DNA of 38,039 nt, from positions 1-38,039 of IMG/VR virus record IMGVR_UViG_3300048592_000298; one strand, written 5' to 3'. Positions within the stretch are counted from its first letter, which is position 1. Each line of letters begins with the position of its first letter. A program made the position numbers and the translations under genes. Shown one piece after another: positions 1 through 8,320 of the stretch. The notes under the pieces were generated by a model. That model had not been told where the DNA came from and did not search any database. It was given only the letters and a program-made list of their open reading frames with translations. This stretch comes from a virus.

Positions 1-305
1 ATCATGTCGGCGCGGTGCTCGATCGAGGCGATCCGAGCCTCGTGGTCCGCGCGCGAGAGATCCGCGCGGCCGGCGAGCTCGTGCCGCCGGGGATGATCGG
101 CCGATTGCTCTCATACTTCGCGGCGGCGCACGAGCTCGGCATTCACTACCCGGTCGACTGCGGCGCGAAAGAGTCATTCGACGCCGCGCTCCTCGCGTGG
201 GGGGAGCGAGGTCACGACGTCGATTGGTGGATCTCGGCATCTCAGCATCAATTCGATCTCGATGAGCGCGGTAGAAGATGCTCGTGTGGTGCGCGCGAGC
301 AATGA
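1..305 (+). CDS. Partial hypothetical protein (5' end outside window)
   Basis: The frame is open from base 3 to the TGA at 303-305, so the gene probably begins upstream; a GTG at 15 is an internal start candidate only. The visible C-terminal ~100 residues end in a Cys-containing tail (RRCSCGAREQ). I do not recognise the family. Its stop overlaps the next start (AATGA at 301-305), so it belongs to the same coupled operon as the zinc protein and VRR-NUC nuclease that follow, which suggests an early, DNA-metabolism role. That role is inference only. Confidence 0.6.
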   Translation, partial: HVGAVLDRGDPSLVVRAREIRAAGELVPPGMIGRLLSYFAAAHELGIHYPVDCGAKESFDAALLAWGERGHDVDWWISASQHQFDLDERGRRCSCGAREQ

Positions 306-493
306 GGCGCCAGCGTCAGCACACTTTCGACGCCGACATGCGCTGCATCCGCTGCCGCGTCGAGTACGCATCGAGGCCGCCTCAATGCGACGGCCCGCAG
401 GGCACGCATGGCAACCGCAACCTTGGCGCGCTCGCGCGACGGAACGCGTATTGGGAGCGCAGGCGAGCCGCGCTGCAAGGGATGATTCGATGA
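302..493 (+). CDS. Small CxxC protein
   Basis: A 63-aa basic protein with one clear CIRC knuckle near residues 14-17 and another Cys about 13 residues on, so it may bind zinc or nucleic acid. I chose ATG 302 because it overlaps the preceding stop (ATGA); an in-frame GTG start at 278 would run far into the upstream gene. Its own stop overlaps the start of the nuclease gene in the same way. Family not recognised; an accessory role to the adjacent nuclease is inference from coupling. Confidence 0.6.
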   Translation: MRRQRQHTFDADMRCIRCRVEYASRPPQCDGPQGTHGNRNLGALARRNAYWERRRAALQGMIR

Positions 494-837
494 GGCGCGC
501 GGCACGCGTCGATCGGAACCACGCGGAGATCGTCGAGGGTCTCCGAAGCGCCGGAGCCGCCGTTACGAGCCTCGCTCCGATTGGCTCCGGCATTCCCGAT
601 CTGCTCGTCTCGTACCGCGGGCGATGGCATCTAGTCGAGGTCAAGCGTCCGCGGGGTCCTCGGGGCGGTGGCGGCGGCGAGCTGACCGCGGACCAGCGCG
701 AGTGGATCGCGCACCAGCGCGCACCGATTCACGTGGTCCGGTCGCTCGCCGAGGCGCTCGATGCGATCGGCGCGAAAGCGCGAGGATGCGATATGGCGCG
801 AGAAAAAGAGGCACCCCTAGCCACGGGGCGGGCGTGA
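490..837 (+). CDS. VRR-NUC-type endonuclease
   Basis: A 115-aa protein with the compact PD-(D/E)xK fold of VRR-NUC proteins. Visible motifs in order: an N-terminal helix (DRNHAEIVEGLRSAGA), GIPDLLV carrying the catalytic Asp, LVEVK carrying the E-x-K pair, then LTADQREW, which is typical of the family. A Gly-rich loop (GPRGGGGGE) lies between the last two. Stand-alone phage VRR-NUC proteins are thought to cut branched DNA such as Holliday junctions before packaging. The position just ahead of the packaging genes fits that. Start ATG 490 overlaps the preceding stop (ATGA). Substrate not shown by sequence. Confidence 0.85.
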   Translation: MRRAARVDRNHAEIVEGLRSAGAAVTSLAPIGSGIPDLLVSYRGRWHLVEVKRPRGPRGGGGGELTADQREWIAHQRAPIHVVRSLAEALDAIGAKARGCDMAREKEAPLATGRA

Positions 838-893
838 GATATTTTGGGCTCATATCGAATCCTGGTGGCCTTAGCGCCGACGCGGAAAGGTAT

Positions 894-915
894 TCGGAGC
901 CAATAATGGCTCCGA
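894..915. promoter_or_regulatory. Perfect 8-bp inverted repeat before the HTH gene
   Basis: In the 85-bp gap after the nuclease gene, TCGGAGCC (894-901) pairs with GGCTCCGA (908-915) around an AATAAT loop. The 3' arm runs into the purine-rich ribosome-binding site (GAGGGGGG, 914-921) of the gene at 923. It could be an operator for that HTH protein, an RNA hairpin limiting translation, or an intrinsic terminator without a T tract. The sequence does not decide between these. Confidence 0.5.
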
Positions 916-922
916 GGGGGGT

Positions 923-1162
923 ATGGGAATGGTGGATCAGCGTGATAGCCCCGAGGTGCCCCACTGGATCAGCGTAGAGGCCGCTGCTCGGATTCTGCGG
1001 ATTAGCGGCAGGACGATCCGCATCGCGATCCGACGTGGCAACATCGCGCGATTTCGCCGGGTGGGATTCGGCGCGCCATCACGGCGACGCTACTACGTCG
1101 TCCTCGATGATGTCCGCCGCGCGATGGAAACGGAAAGCAGGGAAAAAGCGGACACGGAATAG
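923..1162 (+). CDS. HTH (MerR/excisionase-type) DNA-binding protein
   Basis: A 79-aa protein with a winged-helix core of the helix-turn-helix 17 / excisionase kind: SVEAAARILRISGRTIRIAIRRG is the typical helix-turn-helix, followed by a basic wing (FGAPSRRRYYV) and a C-terminal helix. A strong SD (GAGGGGGG) supports ATG 923. It is the first gene of the packaging block, directly before DUF5681 and the large terminase, so it could be a small-terminase-like DNA-recognition protein or a late regulator. A classical excisionase is less likely because the integrase is 26 kb away. Confidence 0.7.
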   Translation: MGMVDQRDSPEVPHWISVEAAARILRISGRTIRIAIRRGNIARFRRVGFGAPSRRRYYVVLDDVRRAMETESREKADTE

Positions 1163-1198
1163 TGACGCGGCATCCAATCTCGTCTAGATCGGAGAAAC

Positions 1199-1552
1199 AT
1201 GAATCCCCCTGTGAAAAGCACTGGCCGAATCCGTGGCCGCGTCGAGAACCTCAAACCGTGGCGGAAGGGCGTATCGGGAAACCCGAAGGGTCGACCGTCG
1301 CACCGCTCGATTTTCGAAGCCGCGCTCGGATCGCGAATCGTGAAGAGCGTGGATGAGCTCGTCGAGGTGCTCGTTGCGCGCGCGCTCGAAGGGGATGCGC
1401 GCATGATGGTTGCGCTACTCGATCGGCTCGTGCCTCGGATCGATCGGCACGAGATCGATGCGGAGTCGGCGCCGACGAAGATCGTGCTCGAGTTCGCGCG
1501 TCCGCGCGTGGAGGGGGACGAGAATGCCTCAGGATCCGGTGACCAGAGTTGA
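1199..1552 (+). CDS. DUF5681 family protein
   Basis: A 117-aa protein with the signature WRKGVSGNPKGRP near residues 21-33, the hallmark of DUF5681, followed by helices (SVDELVEVLVARALEGDARMM). Family members are commonly found just before large terminase genes, and several are suspected to serve as the small subunit. The gene overlaps the next one by 29 bp. Role in DNA recognition for packaging is inference from position. Confidence 0.8.
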   Translation: MNPPVKSTGRIRGRVENLKPWRKGVSGNPKGRPSHRSIFEAALGSRIVKSVDELVEVLVARALEGDARMMVALLDRLVPRIDRHEIDAESAPTKIVLEFARPRVEGDENASGSGDQS

Positions 1553-1751
1553 GGACGAGAGTCGCGCGTTGGACGAGGCGGATAGCGCGACGGACAAAGA
1601 GAGTTCCGAAGAGATTTCCGAGATCCGCAAGGTGCTCCAAATGAACGCGGACCCATCGCGAAAACTCGACCTTCTCGCCGCGATCGTGTTCGCGGGACAG
1701 CGTGCGGAGCCGCGGGATGGCTCCGAGGACCCCACCGAGGGAGCGGAGTGA
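1524..1751 (+). CDS. Small acidic protein between DUF5681 and TerL
   Basis: A 75-aa, strongly acidic protein (many Asp/Glu in the first 35 residues, for example DEADSATDKESSEEISEI), then a helical stretch (SRKLDLLAAIVFAGQ). ATG 1524 lies inside the end of the previous gene and the stop overlaps the terminase GTG start (GTGA), so translation is probably coupled. Family not recognised; terminase-associated by position only. Confidence 0.65.
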   Translation: MPQDPVTRVEDESRALDEADSATDKESSEEISEIRKVLQMNADPSRKLDLLAAIVFAGQRAEPRDGSEDPTEGAE

Positions 1752-3037
1752 CACGCGGCGTGCGGAGCGATACCGAGCTTCGCGTCACGATCCCATACAC
1801 GCCTCGCCCCCTCCAGGAACAGTTACAGCGGGAGTTGGATCGCGTGCGATTCGGGCTCCTGCTCTGTCACCGGCGGTTCGGCAAGACCGTGTTCGCCGTA
1901 ATCCGACTCATCCTCTCCGCGTGGCTATGCCAACGCGAGCGACCTCGCGTTGCGTACATCGCGCCGCTGTATCGCCAGGCGAAGGCCATCGCGTGGGATT
2001 ACCTGAAGCACTACACGTCGACAATTCCAGGAATCGAGGTGAACGAGTCCGAGCTGCGCATCGACTTCGCGCAAAACGGTGCGCGGATTCAACTCTTCGG
2101 CGCGGACAATCCCGATTCGCTACGCGGGATCTATCTCGATGACGTCGTGCTCGACGAACCGGGGCAGATGCAAGGCCGCGCGTGGCGAGAAGTGATTCGA
2201 CCGGCTCTATCCGATCGCGAGGGACGTGCACTATTCATCGGGACGCCGGGAGGACGTGGGTTCTTTTGGGAGCTCTATCAGCAAGCTCTCCGTGATCCTC
2301 TATGGCTCGTGCGTGTGTACAAGGCGCCGGAAACCGGGGTGATCCCCGATGCGGAGCTCGAGTCTACGCGGCGCGGAATGAGCGCCGAGGAGTACGAGCA
2401 AGAGTTCTTGTGCTCGTGGTCTGCCGGCGAGCGCGGAGCGTACTACGCGAGGCTAATCGAGGCGGCCGAGCAGGAAGGGCGCCTCTGCGAAGTTCCCTAC
2501 GACCCGAGCCTCCGCGTGGTAACGGCGTGGGATCTCGGAGTGCGCGACTCGACGGCGATCGTGTTCGCGCAGCCGCACCCCACACAGCCGCGGATCATCG
2601 ACTATTACGAGTGCTCAGGAGAAGGCCTCACGCACTACGCGAAGAAACTCGCCGAGCGCGGCTACGTGTACGGGGACCACATCGCTCCGCACGATATCGA
2701 GGTGCGCGAGCTGGGTTCCGGGCGATCGCGAAAAGAAACGGCCGCTGCGCTTGGAATCCACTTCCGCGTGGCGGCGAACCTGCCCGTTTCTGACGGCATC
2801 GAGGCGGTACGAAACTTCCTGCCGCGCTGCTGGATCGACACAAAAAAGTGTGCCGATCTCATCGACTCACTGCGCTGCTACCGTGCGGAGGTCAATCCGC
2901 GCACGGATGAGCTACTGCCTCATCCTTTGCATGATTGGAGTGAGCATGGTGCATCGGCGTTCCGGTATCTGGCGATCGGCATGAACGCGCAACGCGAAAC
3001 GCGACGTCCGCGTCCGGACGTGAGGTGGGTAGTATGA
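1748..3037 (+). CDS. terL: Terminase large subunit
   Basis: A 429-aa packaging motor. The N-terminal ATPase has an early TPRPLQEQLQ adenine-contact-like motif, a Walker A variant CHRRFGKT at residues 40-47, and a Walker B strand ending in DDVVLDE with the catalytic Glu, then the coupling motif IGTPGG. The C-terminal RNase H-like nuclease shows AWDLGVRDSTAIV (first catalytic Asp) and later acidic candidates (PHDIEVRE, HDWSEH). Length is normal for the family. It starts with GTG overlapping the preceding stop. It acts at the portal of the prohead, driving DNA in and cutting it. Confidence 0.95.
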   Translation: MTRGVRSDTELRVTIPYTPRPLQEQLQRELDRVRFGLLLCHRRFGKTVFAVIRLILSAWLCQRERPRVAYIAPLYRQAKAIAWDYLKHYTSTIPGIEVNESELRIDFAQNGARIQLFGADNPDSLRGIYLDDVVLDEPGQMQGRAWREVIRPALSDREGRALFIGTPGGRGFFWELYQQALRDPLWLVRVYKAPETGVIPDAELESTRRGMSAEEYEQEFLCSWSAGERGAYYARLIEAAEQEGRLCEVPYDPSLRVVTAWDLGVRDSTAIVFAQPHPTQPRIIDYYECSGEGLTHYAKKLAERGYVYGDHIAPHDIEVRELGSGRSRKETAAALGIHFRVAANLPVSDGIEAVRNFLPRCWIDTKKCADLIDSLRCYRAEVNPRTDELLPHPLHDWSEHGASAFRYLAIGMNAQRETRRPRPDVRWVV

Positions 3038-3204
3038 GCATCGAGCAAGCGAATAAGGTGCGAGAAATCGAGCGGTGGCGCGAGCGATTCGCAGCGGAGC
3101 GCGAAAGGCGCGACATGGAGCATCAGGAACACATCGCAGAGCTGCGCCGGCGGATCGAGGAGCTCGAAAAGATGAGGGGAGGAGGCCATGGCAAGCCCCG
3201 CTGA
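3034..3204 (+). CDS. Short coiled-coil protein between TerL and portal
   Basis: A 56-aa peptide, almost wholly charged and helical (EIERWRERFAAERERRD, then ELRRRIEELEKM), with heptad spacing of hydrophobics that predicts a coiled coil. ATG 3034 overlaps the terminase stop (ATGA) and the end overlaps the portal start by 17 bp. Short coiled-coil proteins here are common in phages of this layout; the function is not known to me. Confidence 0.65.
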   Translation: MSIEQANKVREIERWRERFAAERERRDMEHQEHIAELRRRIEELEKMRGGGHGKPR

Positions 3205-5215
3205 TCTCGTCGGATTCGAGGCCCCGGCGCGTAGTGCCATGTCGGATCGCGAGCTCATTGCGATCGTCGAGCGTGAAATCGAGGACTCCGTCGAGTGGAC
3301 GGGCTCGAAGCTCGCGAGCGATCAACGGCGCGGACTCAGTGACTACTTCGGCGAGAAGTACGGCAACGAGAGAGCGGGGCGGTCGCAAGTCGTTTCGCGC
3401 GACGTGTTCGAGACCGTCGAGTGGATCAAGCCTGCGCTGCTCGAAATCTTTCACTCGGGCGACGAGGTGGTGCGCTTCGATGCGGTCGGGCCCGAGGACG
3501 TCGAGGCCGCCGCGCAAGAGACCGCGCTCGTCAATCATGTTTACATGATTGAGAACGACGGCTTTCTCCTCACGTACCACGCGACTGCGGACGCGCTACT
3601 GCAAAAGATCGGCGTCTTCAAGTCGTGGTACGAGTTCGACGAGCGCGTGGAACGGGAGGAGTACACGGGGCTGTCCGATCTCGCGCTACTCCAGGTGTTC
3701 GACGCCGAGGGCGACGTGACTCCGCTGGAGCACGCTGAGACTCAGGTATCACTCCCGGACGGATCGTTCACGACGCTGCATGATCTCGTGTGCGAGCGGA
3801 GGCGAAAGGTCGGGCGAGTGCGCATCGAGGTCGTGCCGCCCGAAGAGTTCGGGGTCTCAAAGGATGCCGTCACGCTCGATCGCGCGCGATGCGTGTGGCA
3901 CCGCGTGAAGAAGACGGAGAGTGACTTGATCCGGCAGGGATACGCGCCGGAAGTCGTTCGCGCACTGCCGAATGCTTCCGCCATCTCGAGCCGTAGGAGC
4001 CAAGACGCGGACACGCGGAGATCCCAGGAGGGTGGCACCGAGACGGACGGGCCTCGGCGAAGTGACGCTTCGCGCGAGGTGTGGGTAACGGAGGCTTATG
4101 TTCGAGTCGACTACGACGGTGACGGGTACGCAGAGCTGCGGAGGGTGACGCTCGGCGGAGATTCTGCGCTCACGCTGCTCGATCACGAGCAGGTTGACGC
4201 GCAGCCTTTCTCGGCGTTCTCGCCGATCATGATCCCGCACCGGTTCTATGGGCTTTCCGTGGCGGACATCCTGCGCGACTTGCAGGAGATGCACACGCAG
4301 ATCCTGAGAAACTACCTCGATGACCTGAACCTGAAAACGAATCCGCGACATAAGGTGCTCGCGAGTGGAGCGGAAGGCGCACCGCTCGTCGACCTCGACG
4401 AGTTGCTCTCCGCGCAGCCCGGTGGATACGTGACGGAGTTCGCGCCGGGCGCGCTCACGCCCCTGGTCCAGGAGGACGCTTCGGGGCCCGCGATCACAGG
4501 CATGGAGCTCGTGCGCACGATCCGGGAAAATCGCATCGGGGTATCACGGTATTCCGCGGGTCTCGACGCCGACACGCTCAACAAGACGGCGAGTGGTATC
4601 CAGATGATCCAGAATGCCGCCATGCAGCGGATTGGGCTCATTGCGCGAATCTTCGCCGAGACCGGCTTCCGGCACCTGTTCCGTCGCGTTTCGATGCTGC
4701 TACGCAAGCACCAGGACCGCCCGCGAACGATTCGCATGCGCGGGAAGTACATCGAGGTAGATCCGACGTCGTGGAGGCACGAGGTGGATGCGACGATTGC
4801 GGTAGGGATCGGGCATGGCAATCGTGATGCGTTGATTGCCGGTCTCGTGAAAATCATGGAACTACAGGGTCAGATGACACAGGTGGCTCCCGGGCTGATC
4901 GTGCAGCCGAAACACGCCTATGCGGCTGCCGAGATGCTCGCGCAGAAGCTCGGCTTCAAGGATGGCGGCACGCGATTCTTTCGGGACCCCGAAGGCCCCG
5001 ACGCGGAGCCCCCGCCGCCTCCGGCACCCGACGCGAAGATCGTCGAGATCGAAAGTCGAGAGCGCATCGAGATGGCGAAGCTCGCGATCGAGGCGCAGCG
5101 CCTTGCGCTGGATGCAAAGAAGCTTGCCGCGGAGACGCAAGGGGAGTCGCGTCGAATCGCGCTCGACGCGGCGAAGGCCATGGCAAGCGTGGATCAGGGG
5201 AAGGAGCCCGAGTAG
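3188..5215 (+). CDS. Portal protein (P22/epsilon15-like)
   Basis: A 675-aa protein in the portal position, with family features: an N-terminal segment ending GRSQVVSRDVFETVEWIKPALLE, typical of P22-like portals, a wing rich in EVVPPEEFGV-type strands, the stem region around FYGLSVADILRDLQ with TQILRNYLDDLN, and a C-terminal helical part rich in Ala, Glu, Lys and Arg that probably forms the barrel. It forms the dodecameric DNA gate at the head vertex and binds terminase, then the adaptor. ATG 3188 follows a GAGGGGAGGAGG ribosome-binding site inside the upstream gene. Confidence 0.92.
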   Translation: MASPADLVGFEAPARSAMSDRELIAIVEREIEDSVEWTGSKLASDQRRGLSDYFGEKYGNERAGRSQVVSRDVFETVEWIKPALLEIFHSGDEVVRFDAVGPEDVEAAAQETALVNHVYMIENDGFLLTYHATADALLQKIGVFKSWYEFDERVEREEYTGLSDLALLQVFDAEGDVTPLEHAETQVSLPDGSFTTLHDLVCERRRKVGRVRIEVVPPEEFGVSKDAVTLDRARCVWHRVKKTESDLIRQGYAPEVVRALPNASAISSRRSQDADTRRSQEGGTETDGPRRSDASREVWVTEAYVRVDYDGDGYAELRRVTLGGDSALTLLDHEQVDAQPFSAFSPIMIPHRFYGLSVADILRDLQEMHTQILRNYLDDLNLKTNPRHKVLASGAEGAPLVDLDELLSAQPGGYVTEFAPGALTPLVQEDASGPAITGMELVRTIRENRIGVSRYSAGLDADTLNKTASGIQMIQNAAMQRIGLIARIFAETGFRHLFRRVSMLLRKHQDRPRTIRMRGKYIEVDPTSWRHEVDATIAVGIGHGNRDALIAGLVKIMELQGQMTQVAPGLIVQPKHAYAAAEMLAQKLGFKDGGTRFFRDPEGPDAEPPPPPAPDAKIVEIESRERIEMAKLAIEAQRLALDAKKLAAETQGESRRIALDAAKAMASVDQGKEPE

Positions 5216-5216
5216 G

Positions 5217-5906
5217 GTGTCGCGGACGCTTTTGATCGGAACGCCGGCTCACAAGCCGGAGTTTCCTGGGACGTTCTATGAATGCCTGAACCAAACTGAG
5301 CGCGCGTGCGCGGCGAACGGCGTGCGTTCATGGTGGGTCTGCGCAAAGGGCTGCGGAGTCGAGTGGAATCGCAACAAGCTGGTGAGTGTGTTTCTCGAGT
5401 CCGAGGCGACTCACCTGCTTTTCGTCGACACGGACATGGCGTGGAGCCCGAAGACGGTGCTGCGATGGCTCGAGGCAGATCGCGAAATCGTGGCGGGCGC
5501 CGCGCTTGCGCGGCGGTTGGATCGCGCACAGTGGAATGTGCAGCCGACGGATCCGCCCTCGGAGGTGGATGCGGATGGGTACGTGAGGGTTTCGCGAGCC
5601 GGAACGGGTCTCATGATGATTCGCAGGGACGTCCTTGCTCGAATGTACATGGCATCGGATCCGTACTACGAGACCTACGAAGAAGGGCGGAAGCCGCTTC
5701 GGAGACTCTTCTACTTCGACATCGATCCGGAAACGCGCGAGATGCGCGGTGAGGACTTCAACTTCTGCCGAGATGCGCAGGATCTCGGTTACGGGGTGTG
5801 GTGCGATACGGATGCGCGCCTCGGCCACATCACCGAGGTGCCCATTTCTGCCGGGCTCGAGTCTCTCTTGCCGGCGCTCCACATTCCGCGAGGTGGTGGG
5901 GCGTGA
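5217..5906 (+). CDS. Glycosyltransferase-like protein (GT-A fold)
   Basis: A 229-aa protein. Key signs: a Rossmann-like start (LLIGTPAHKPEF), THLLFVDTDM with a DxD-type metal/nucleotide-sugar motif at about residues 72-74, AGAALARR, and the acceptor-side motif GEDFNFCRDAQDLGYGVW. These fit GT2-like GT-A glycosyltransferases. It sits between portal and scaffold, one base after the portal stop, and its own stop overlaps the next start (GTGA), so it is co-translated with head genes. A role in glycosylating a virion protein is inference; donor and acceptor are unknown. GTG 5217 is the first start after the portal. Confidence 0.75.
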   Translation: MSRTLLIGTPAHKPEFPGTFYECLNQTERACAANGVRSWWVCAKGCGVEWNRNKLVSVFLESEATHLLFVDTDMAWSPKTVLRWLEADREIVAGAALARRLDRAQWNVQPTDPPSEVDADGYVRVSRAGTGLMMIRRDVLARMYMASDPYYETYEEGRKPLRRLFYFDIDPETREMRGEDFNFCRDAQDLGYGVWCDTDARLGHITEVPISAGLESLLPALHIPRGGGA

Positions 5907-6169
5907 GGGAAGCGCAGGCGATTGCAGCGGGACGGCGCGCGGCGGACATTCTGTCGGACGAGGTATTCGTCGCGATGATTTCGCTGTTGCGGAATGCTGC
6001 GGTCGAACGGTGGGCTGCGGCACAGACTGTCGATGCGCGAGAAACCGAGCACAAGAGGCTGGAGGCGGTTGCGTACCTCGTTTCCGAGCTGAAGGCGCTC
6101 GCGGCTCAGGGGCGGCGAATCGAAGCCGAGATTGCGCGCCGGCGTGACGACGGCGAAGCGCAGAGATAG
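5903..6169 (+). CDS. Helical hypothetical protein before scaffold
   Basis: An 88-aa protein, almost entirely predicted helix, with many Arg and Glu (ELKALAAQGRRIEAEIARRR at the end). GTG 5903 overlaps the upstream stop. Small helical proteins in this place are frequent in podovirus head operons, but I do not know a function. No transmembrane or signal segment is visible. Confidence 0.65.
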   Translation: MREAQAIAAGRRAADILSDEVFVAMISLLRNAAVERWAAAQTVDARETEHKRLEAVAYLVSELKALAAQGRRIEAEIARRRDDGEAQR

Positions 6170-6206
6170 ACGCGCGTCGAGCGCATCTCCGGCATAGAGC
6201 ACCGCC

Positions 6207-6224
6207 TTTTCCCTATTTTCCCTA
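6207..6224. repeat. Tandem 9-bp repeat upstream of the scaffold gene
   Basis: TTTTCCCTA occurs twice in succession in the 98-bp gap between the gene ending at 6169 and the scaffold start. It is AT-richer than its surroundings. It may mark a promoter or protein-binding site for the head genes; no consensus -35/-10 pair is evident. Confidence 0.45.
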
Positions 6225-6267
6225 TCGCGCGGGCACGCATTCGCGAAAAGTGTGCCAAGGTGGCCGC

Positions 6268-7272
6268 GTGCAGCAAGGCCAACCTTCCGAACACGGTACA
6301 TTGCACGATCTCGACGCCATCGCGTCGGCCATGAAGGGCTGGGCGACTCGCGAACGGTCGGGCGATCTCGGCGACGCGGCTGAAACGCGAGCCGCGGATC
6401 AGGAATCGGGACCCACCGAGACCGCGACGGAAGAGCCGGTCGAGCAGCACGCCGAAGCGAAGCCCGAGGCGTCCGAGGAAGTCGCCGAGGAAGTCGCCGC
6501 GCAAGAAGAAGAGCCCGAGGACGTCGAGGCAACCGTAGAGCTGGAGATCGACGGAAAGGCCGAGAGGTTTACGCGGGAAGAGCTTCGCGCCGGAGTCCTT
6601 CGGCAGCGTGACTACACGCGGAAGACGCAGGAGCTTGCCGAGGGGCGTCGGATCGTCGAGGCGCAGGCCGAGCAAGTCGGGACCCGGCTTCGCACGCTAT
6701 CCGAGCGAATCGCTCAGCTCGACACGCAGCTCAAGGGGGAGGACACATCGGCCTACGACCAGCTCCGGCAGACCGATCCGGCCGAATGGTCGGCGCGGAT
6801 GCTCGAGCGACGGCAGCGCTTCGAGGCGCTCGCTCGCGGACACGCGGAGTATCAACGCACGTTGTCTCAGCAGCGCGAGGAGATGCAAAGGCGAGAGGCC
6901 GAAATCTTGCGGGAGAAGATTCCCGCTTGGAAAGATCCCGCAGTTGCGGGACGAGAGTACGGCGAGCTGATCACGTTCGCCGTGCAGGAGTACGGACTGA
7001 CGCAGGACGTACTCGAAAACGTCGCGAGTGACCATCGCTTCGTACTGCTCGCGCGAGATGCGCGGCAGCATCGCGAAGCGACACGGAAAGCCGACGTCCT
7101 GAAGCAGAAGATGCGCAAGCTGCCGCGAGTGCAGCAGCCGGGCGCAGCGGGGCAGCGCGAATCGACGGGGGACGTCGAGTATCGCCAGAGCCTCGAACGA
7201 CTCAGGACAACCGGCGGCCGGAACATGGATGACATCGCGGCCGCCTTCAAGGCGAGGTTTAGGGGGCGCTAG
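6268..7272 (+). CDS. Putative capsid scaffolding protein
   Basis: About 334 aa, in the classic place just before the major capsid gene. The first half is very acidic and low in complexity (a Glu/Ala/Val tract at about residues 45-95), then a short folded patch (VELEIDGKAERFTREELRAG) and long charged helices, ending in a basic tail (AAFKARFRGR) that could bind the capsid protein. This composition and polarity match phage scaffolds. I prefer GTG 6268, with AAGG seven bases upstream; GTG 6250 would add six residues. No protease motif is visible. Confidence 0.75.
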   Translation: MQQGQPSEHGTLHDLDAIASAMKGWATRERSGDLGDAAETRAADQESGPTETATEEPVEQHAEAKPEASEEVAEEVAAQEEEPEDVEATVELEIDGKAERFTREELRAGVLRQRDYTRKTQELAEGRRIVEAQAEQVGTRLRTLSERIAQLDTQLKGEDTSAYDQLRQTDPAEWSARMLERRQRFEALARGHAEYQRTLSQQREEMQRREAEILREKIPAWKDPAVAGREYGELITFAVQEYGLTQDVLENVASDHRFVLLARDARQHREATRKADVLKQKMRKLPRVQQPGAAGQRESTGDVEYRQSLERLRTTGGRNMDDIAAAFKARFRGR

Positions 7273-7301
7273 CCCCAAAAGCCTCGCCAGGGGGCAATTC
7301 C

Positions 7302-8267
7302 GTGGCGCAGACCACTAACCTCTACGACTCCTACGACAGCAAGGGCAACCGCGAAGACCTCTCGGACATCATCTACAACATCTCGCCGACCGACACGCCG
7401 TTCTTCCAGCTCGCGGGGCGCACCAAGGCCACGAATCCGATGCACGAGTGGCAGACGGATTCGCTCTCGGCGGCCTCGACCTCGAACGCGCTCATCGAAG
7501 GCGATGAGTACGCGCTGGCCGAACCGTCGGCCACCACGCGCGTCAACAACCGCACGCAGATCTTCTCGAAGGTGTACGGGACCTCGGAGTCGCAGCGCTG
7601 GATTGCGAAGGCCGGGCGCGATGACGAGCTTTCGTACATCCGAGGGAAGGCGGCGAAGGAGATCAAGAACGACATCGAGGCGACGCTCCTCAACAACCAG
7701 GCCAGCGTGGCGGGAAACTCGACCACCGCGCGGAGGCTCGGCGGTTTCCCGGCGTGGCTCGCGTCGAACACGAGCTTCGGTTCTGGTGGCTCGGACAACG
7801 GCTTCTCGTCCGGAACGGGTCTCGTCGTCGCGCGAACGAACGGTACCGAGCGGAGCTTCACGGGCACACTGCTCAACGCGGTGTTCCAGGATGCTTGGAC
7901 GAACGGCGGCAATCCGAGTGTGATGCTGATCGGCGGGAAGCAGATGACGGTCTTCGTCGGATTCGACGGCATCGCGTCCCCGCGACACGAGGTTAGTGAT
8001 CGCACGATCTACGATACTGCCGAGGTCTACGTCGGCCCGTTCGGCTCGCTCAAGGTCCTTCTCGACCGCCACATCCGCAAGACGACGAACATCGATCGGG
8101 ATGTGTTCCTGATCGATCCGGATCGCGTCAAGATTGCGATCGGTGACGACTTCCACACGGAGACGCTTGCGAAGATCGGCCACTCCGATCGGGAGGCGAT
8201 GGTCGTTGAGCTGACGCTAGAGGTGTGCAACGAGGCTGCGCACGGTCTCGTGACGGACCTCAACTAG
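7302..8267 (+). CDS. Major capsid protein (SU10 / DUF5309 type)
   Basis: A 321-aa HK97-fold capsid protein. The N-terminal part shows the family pattern REDLSDIIYNISPTDTPFF followed by a Trp in HEWQTDSL; the centre contains the E-loop/P-domain stretch RTQIFSKVYGTSESQ, and the C-terminal part has GPFGSLKVLLDRHI and IDPDRVKIAI, as in DUF5309 proteins. It forms the icosahedral shell. GTG 7302 is 29 bp after the scaffold stop; the region upstream of it is only moderately SD-like (CCAGGGGG). Two hairpins follow the gene. Confidence 0.92.
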   Translation: MAQTTNLYDSYDSKGNREDLSDIIYNISPTDTPFFQLAGRTKATNPMHEWQTDSLSAASTSNALIEGDEYALAEPSATTRVNNRTQIFSKVYGTSESQRWIAKAGRDDELSYIRGKAAKEIKNDIEATLLNNQASVAGNSTTARRLGGFPAWLASNTSFGSGGSDNGFSSGTGLVVARTNGTERSFTGTLLNAVFQDAWTNGGNPSVMLIGGKQMTVFVGFDGIASPRHEVSDRTIYDTAEVYVGPFGSLKVLLDRHIRKTTNIDRDVFLIDPDRVKIAIGDDFHTETLAKIGHSDREAMVVELTLEVCNEAAHGLVTDLN

Positions 8268-8273
8268 TACGAT

Positions 8274-8302
8274 GGCCGGCGGGGGGTGTCTCTCCGCCGG
8301 CC
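8274..8302 (+). terminator. Stem-loop after the capsid gene (9-bp stem)
   Basis: GGCCGGCGG (8274-8282) and CCGCCGGCC (8294-8302) form a perfect stem with an 11-nt loop, seven bases after the capsid stop. There is no T tract, so it is more likely a partial terminator or a 3' stabiliser of capsid mRNA than a full intrinsic terminator. Confidence 0.5.
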
Positions 8303-8320
8303 TCAGTCGTCCACGCAACG

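Noticed and set aside
923-1162. Excisionase for the integrase
   Set aside because: The fold would allow it, but it lies in the packaging operon far from the integrase and att site, so a packaging or late regulatory role is more likely.
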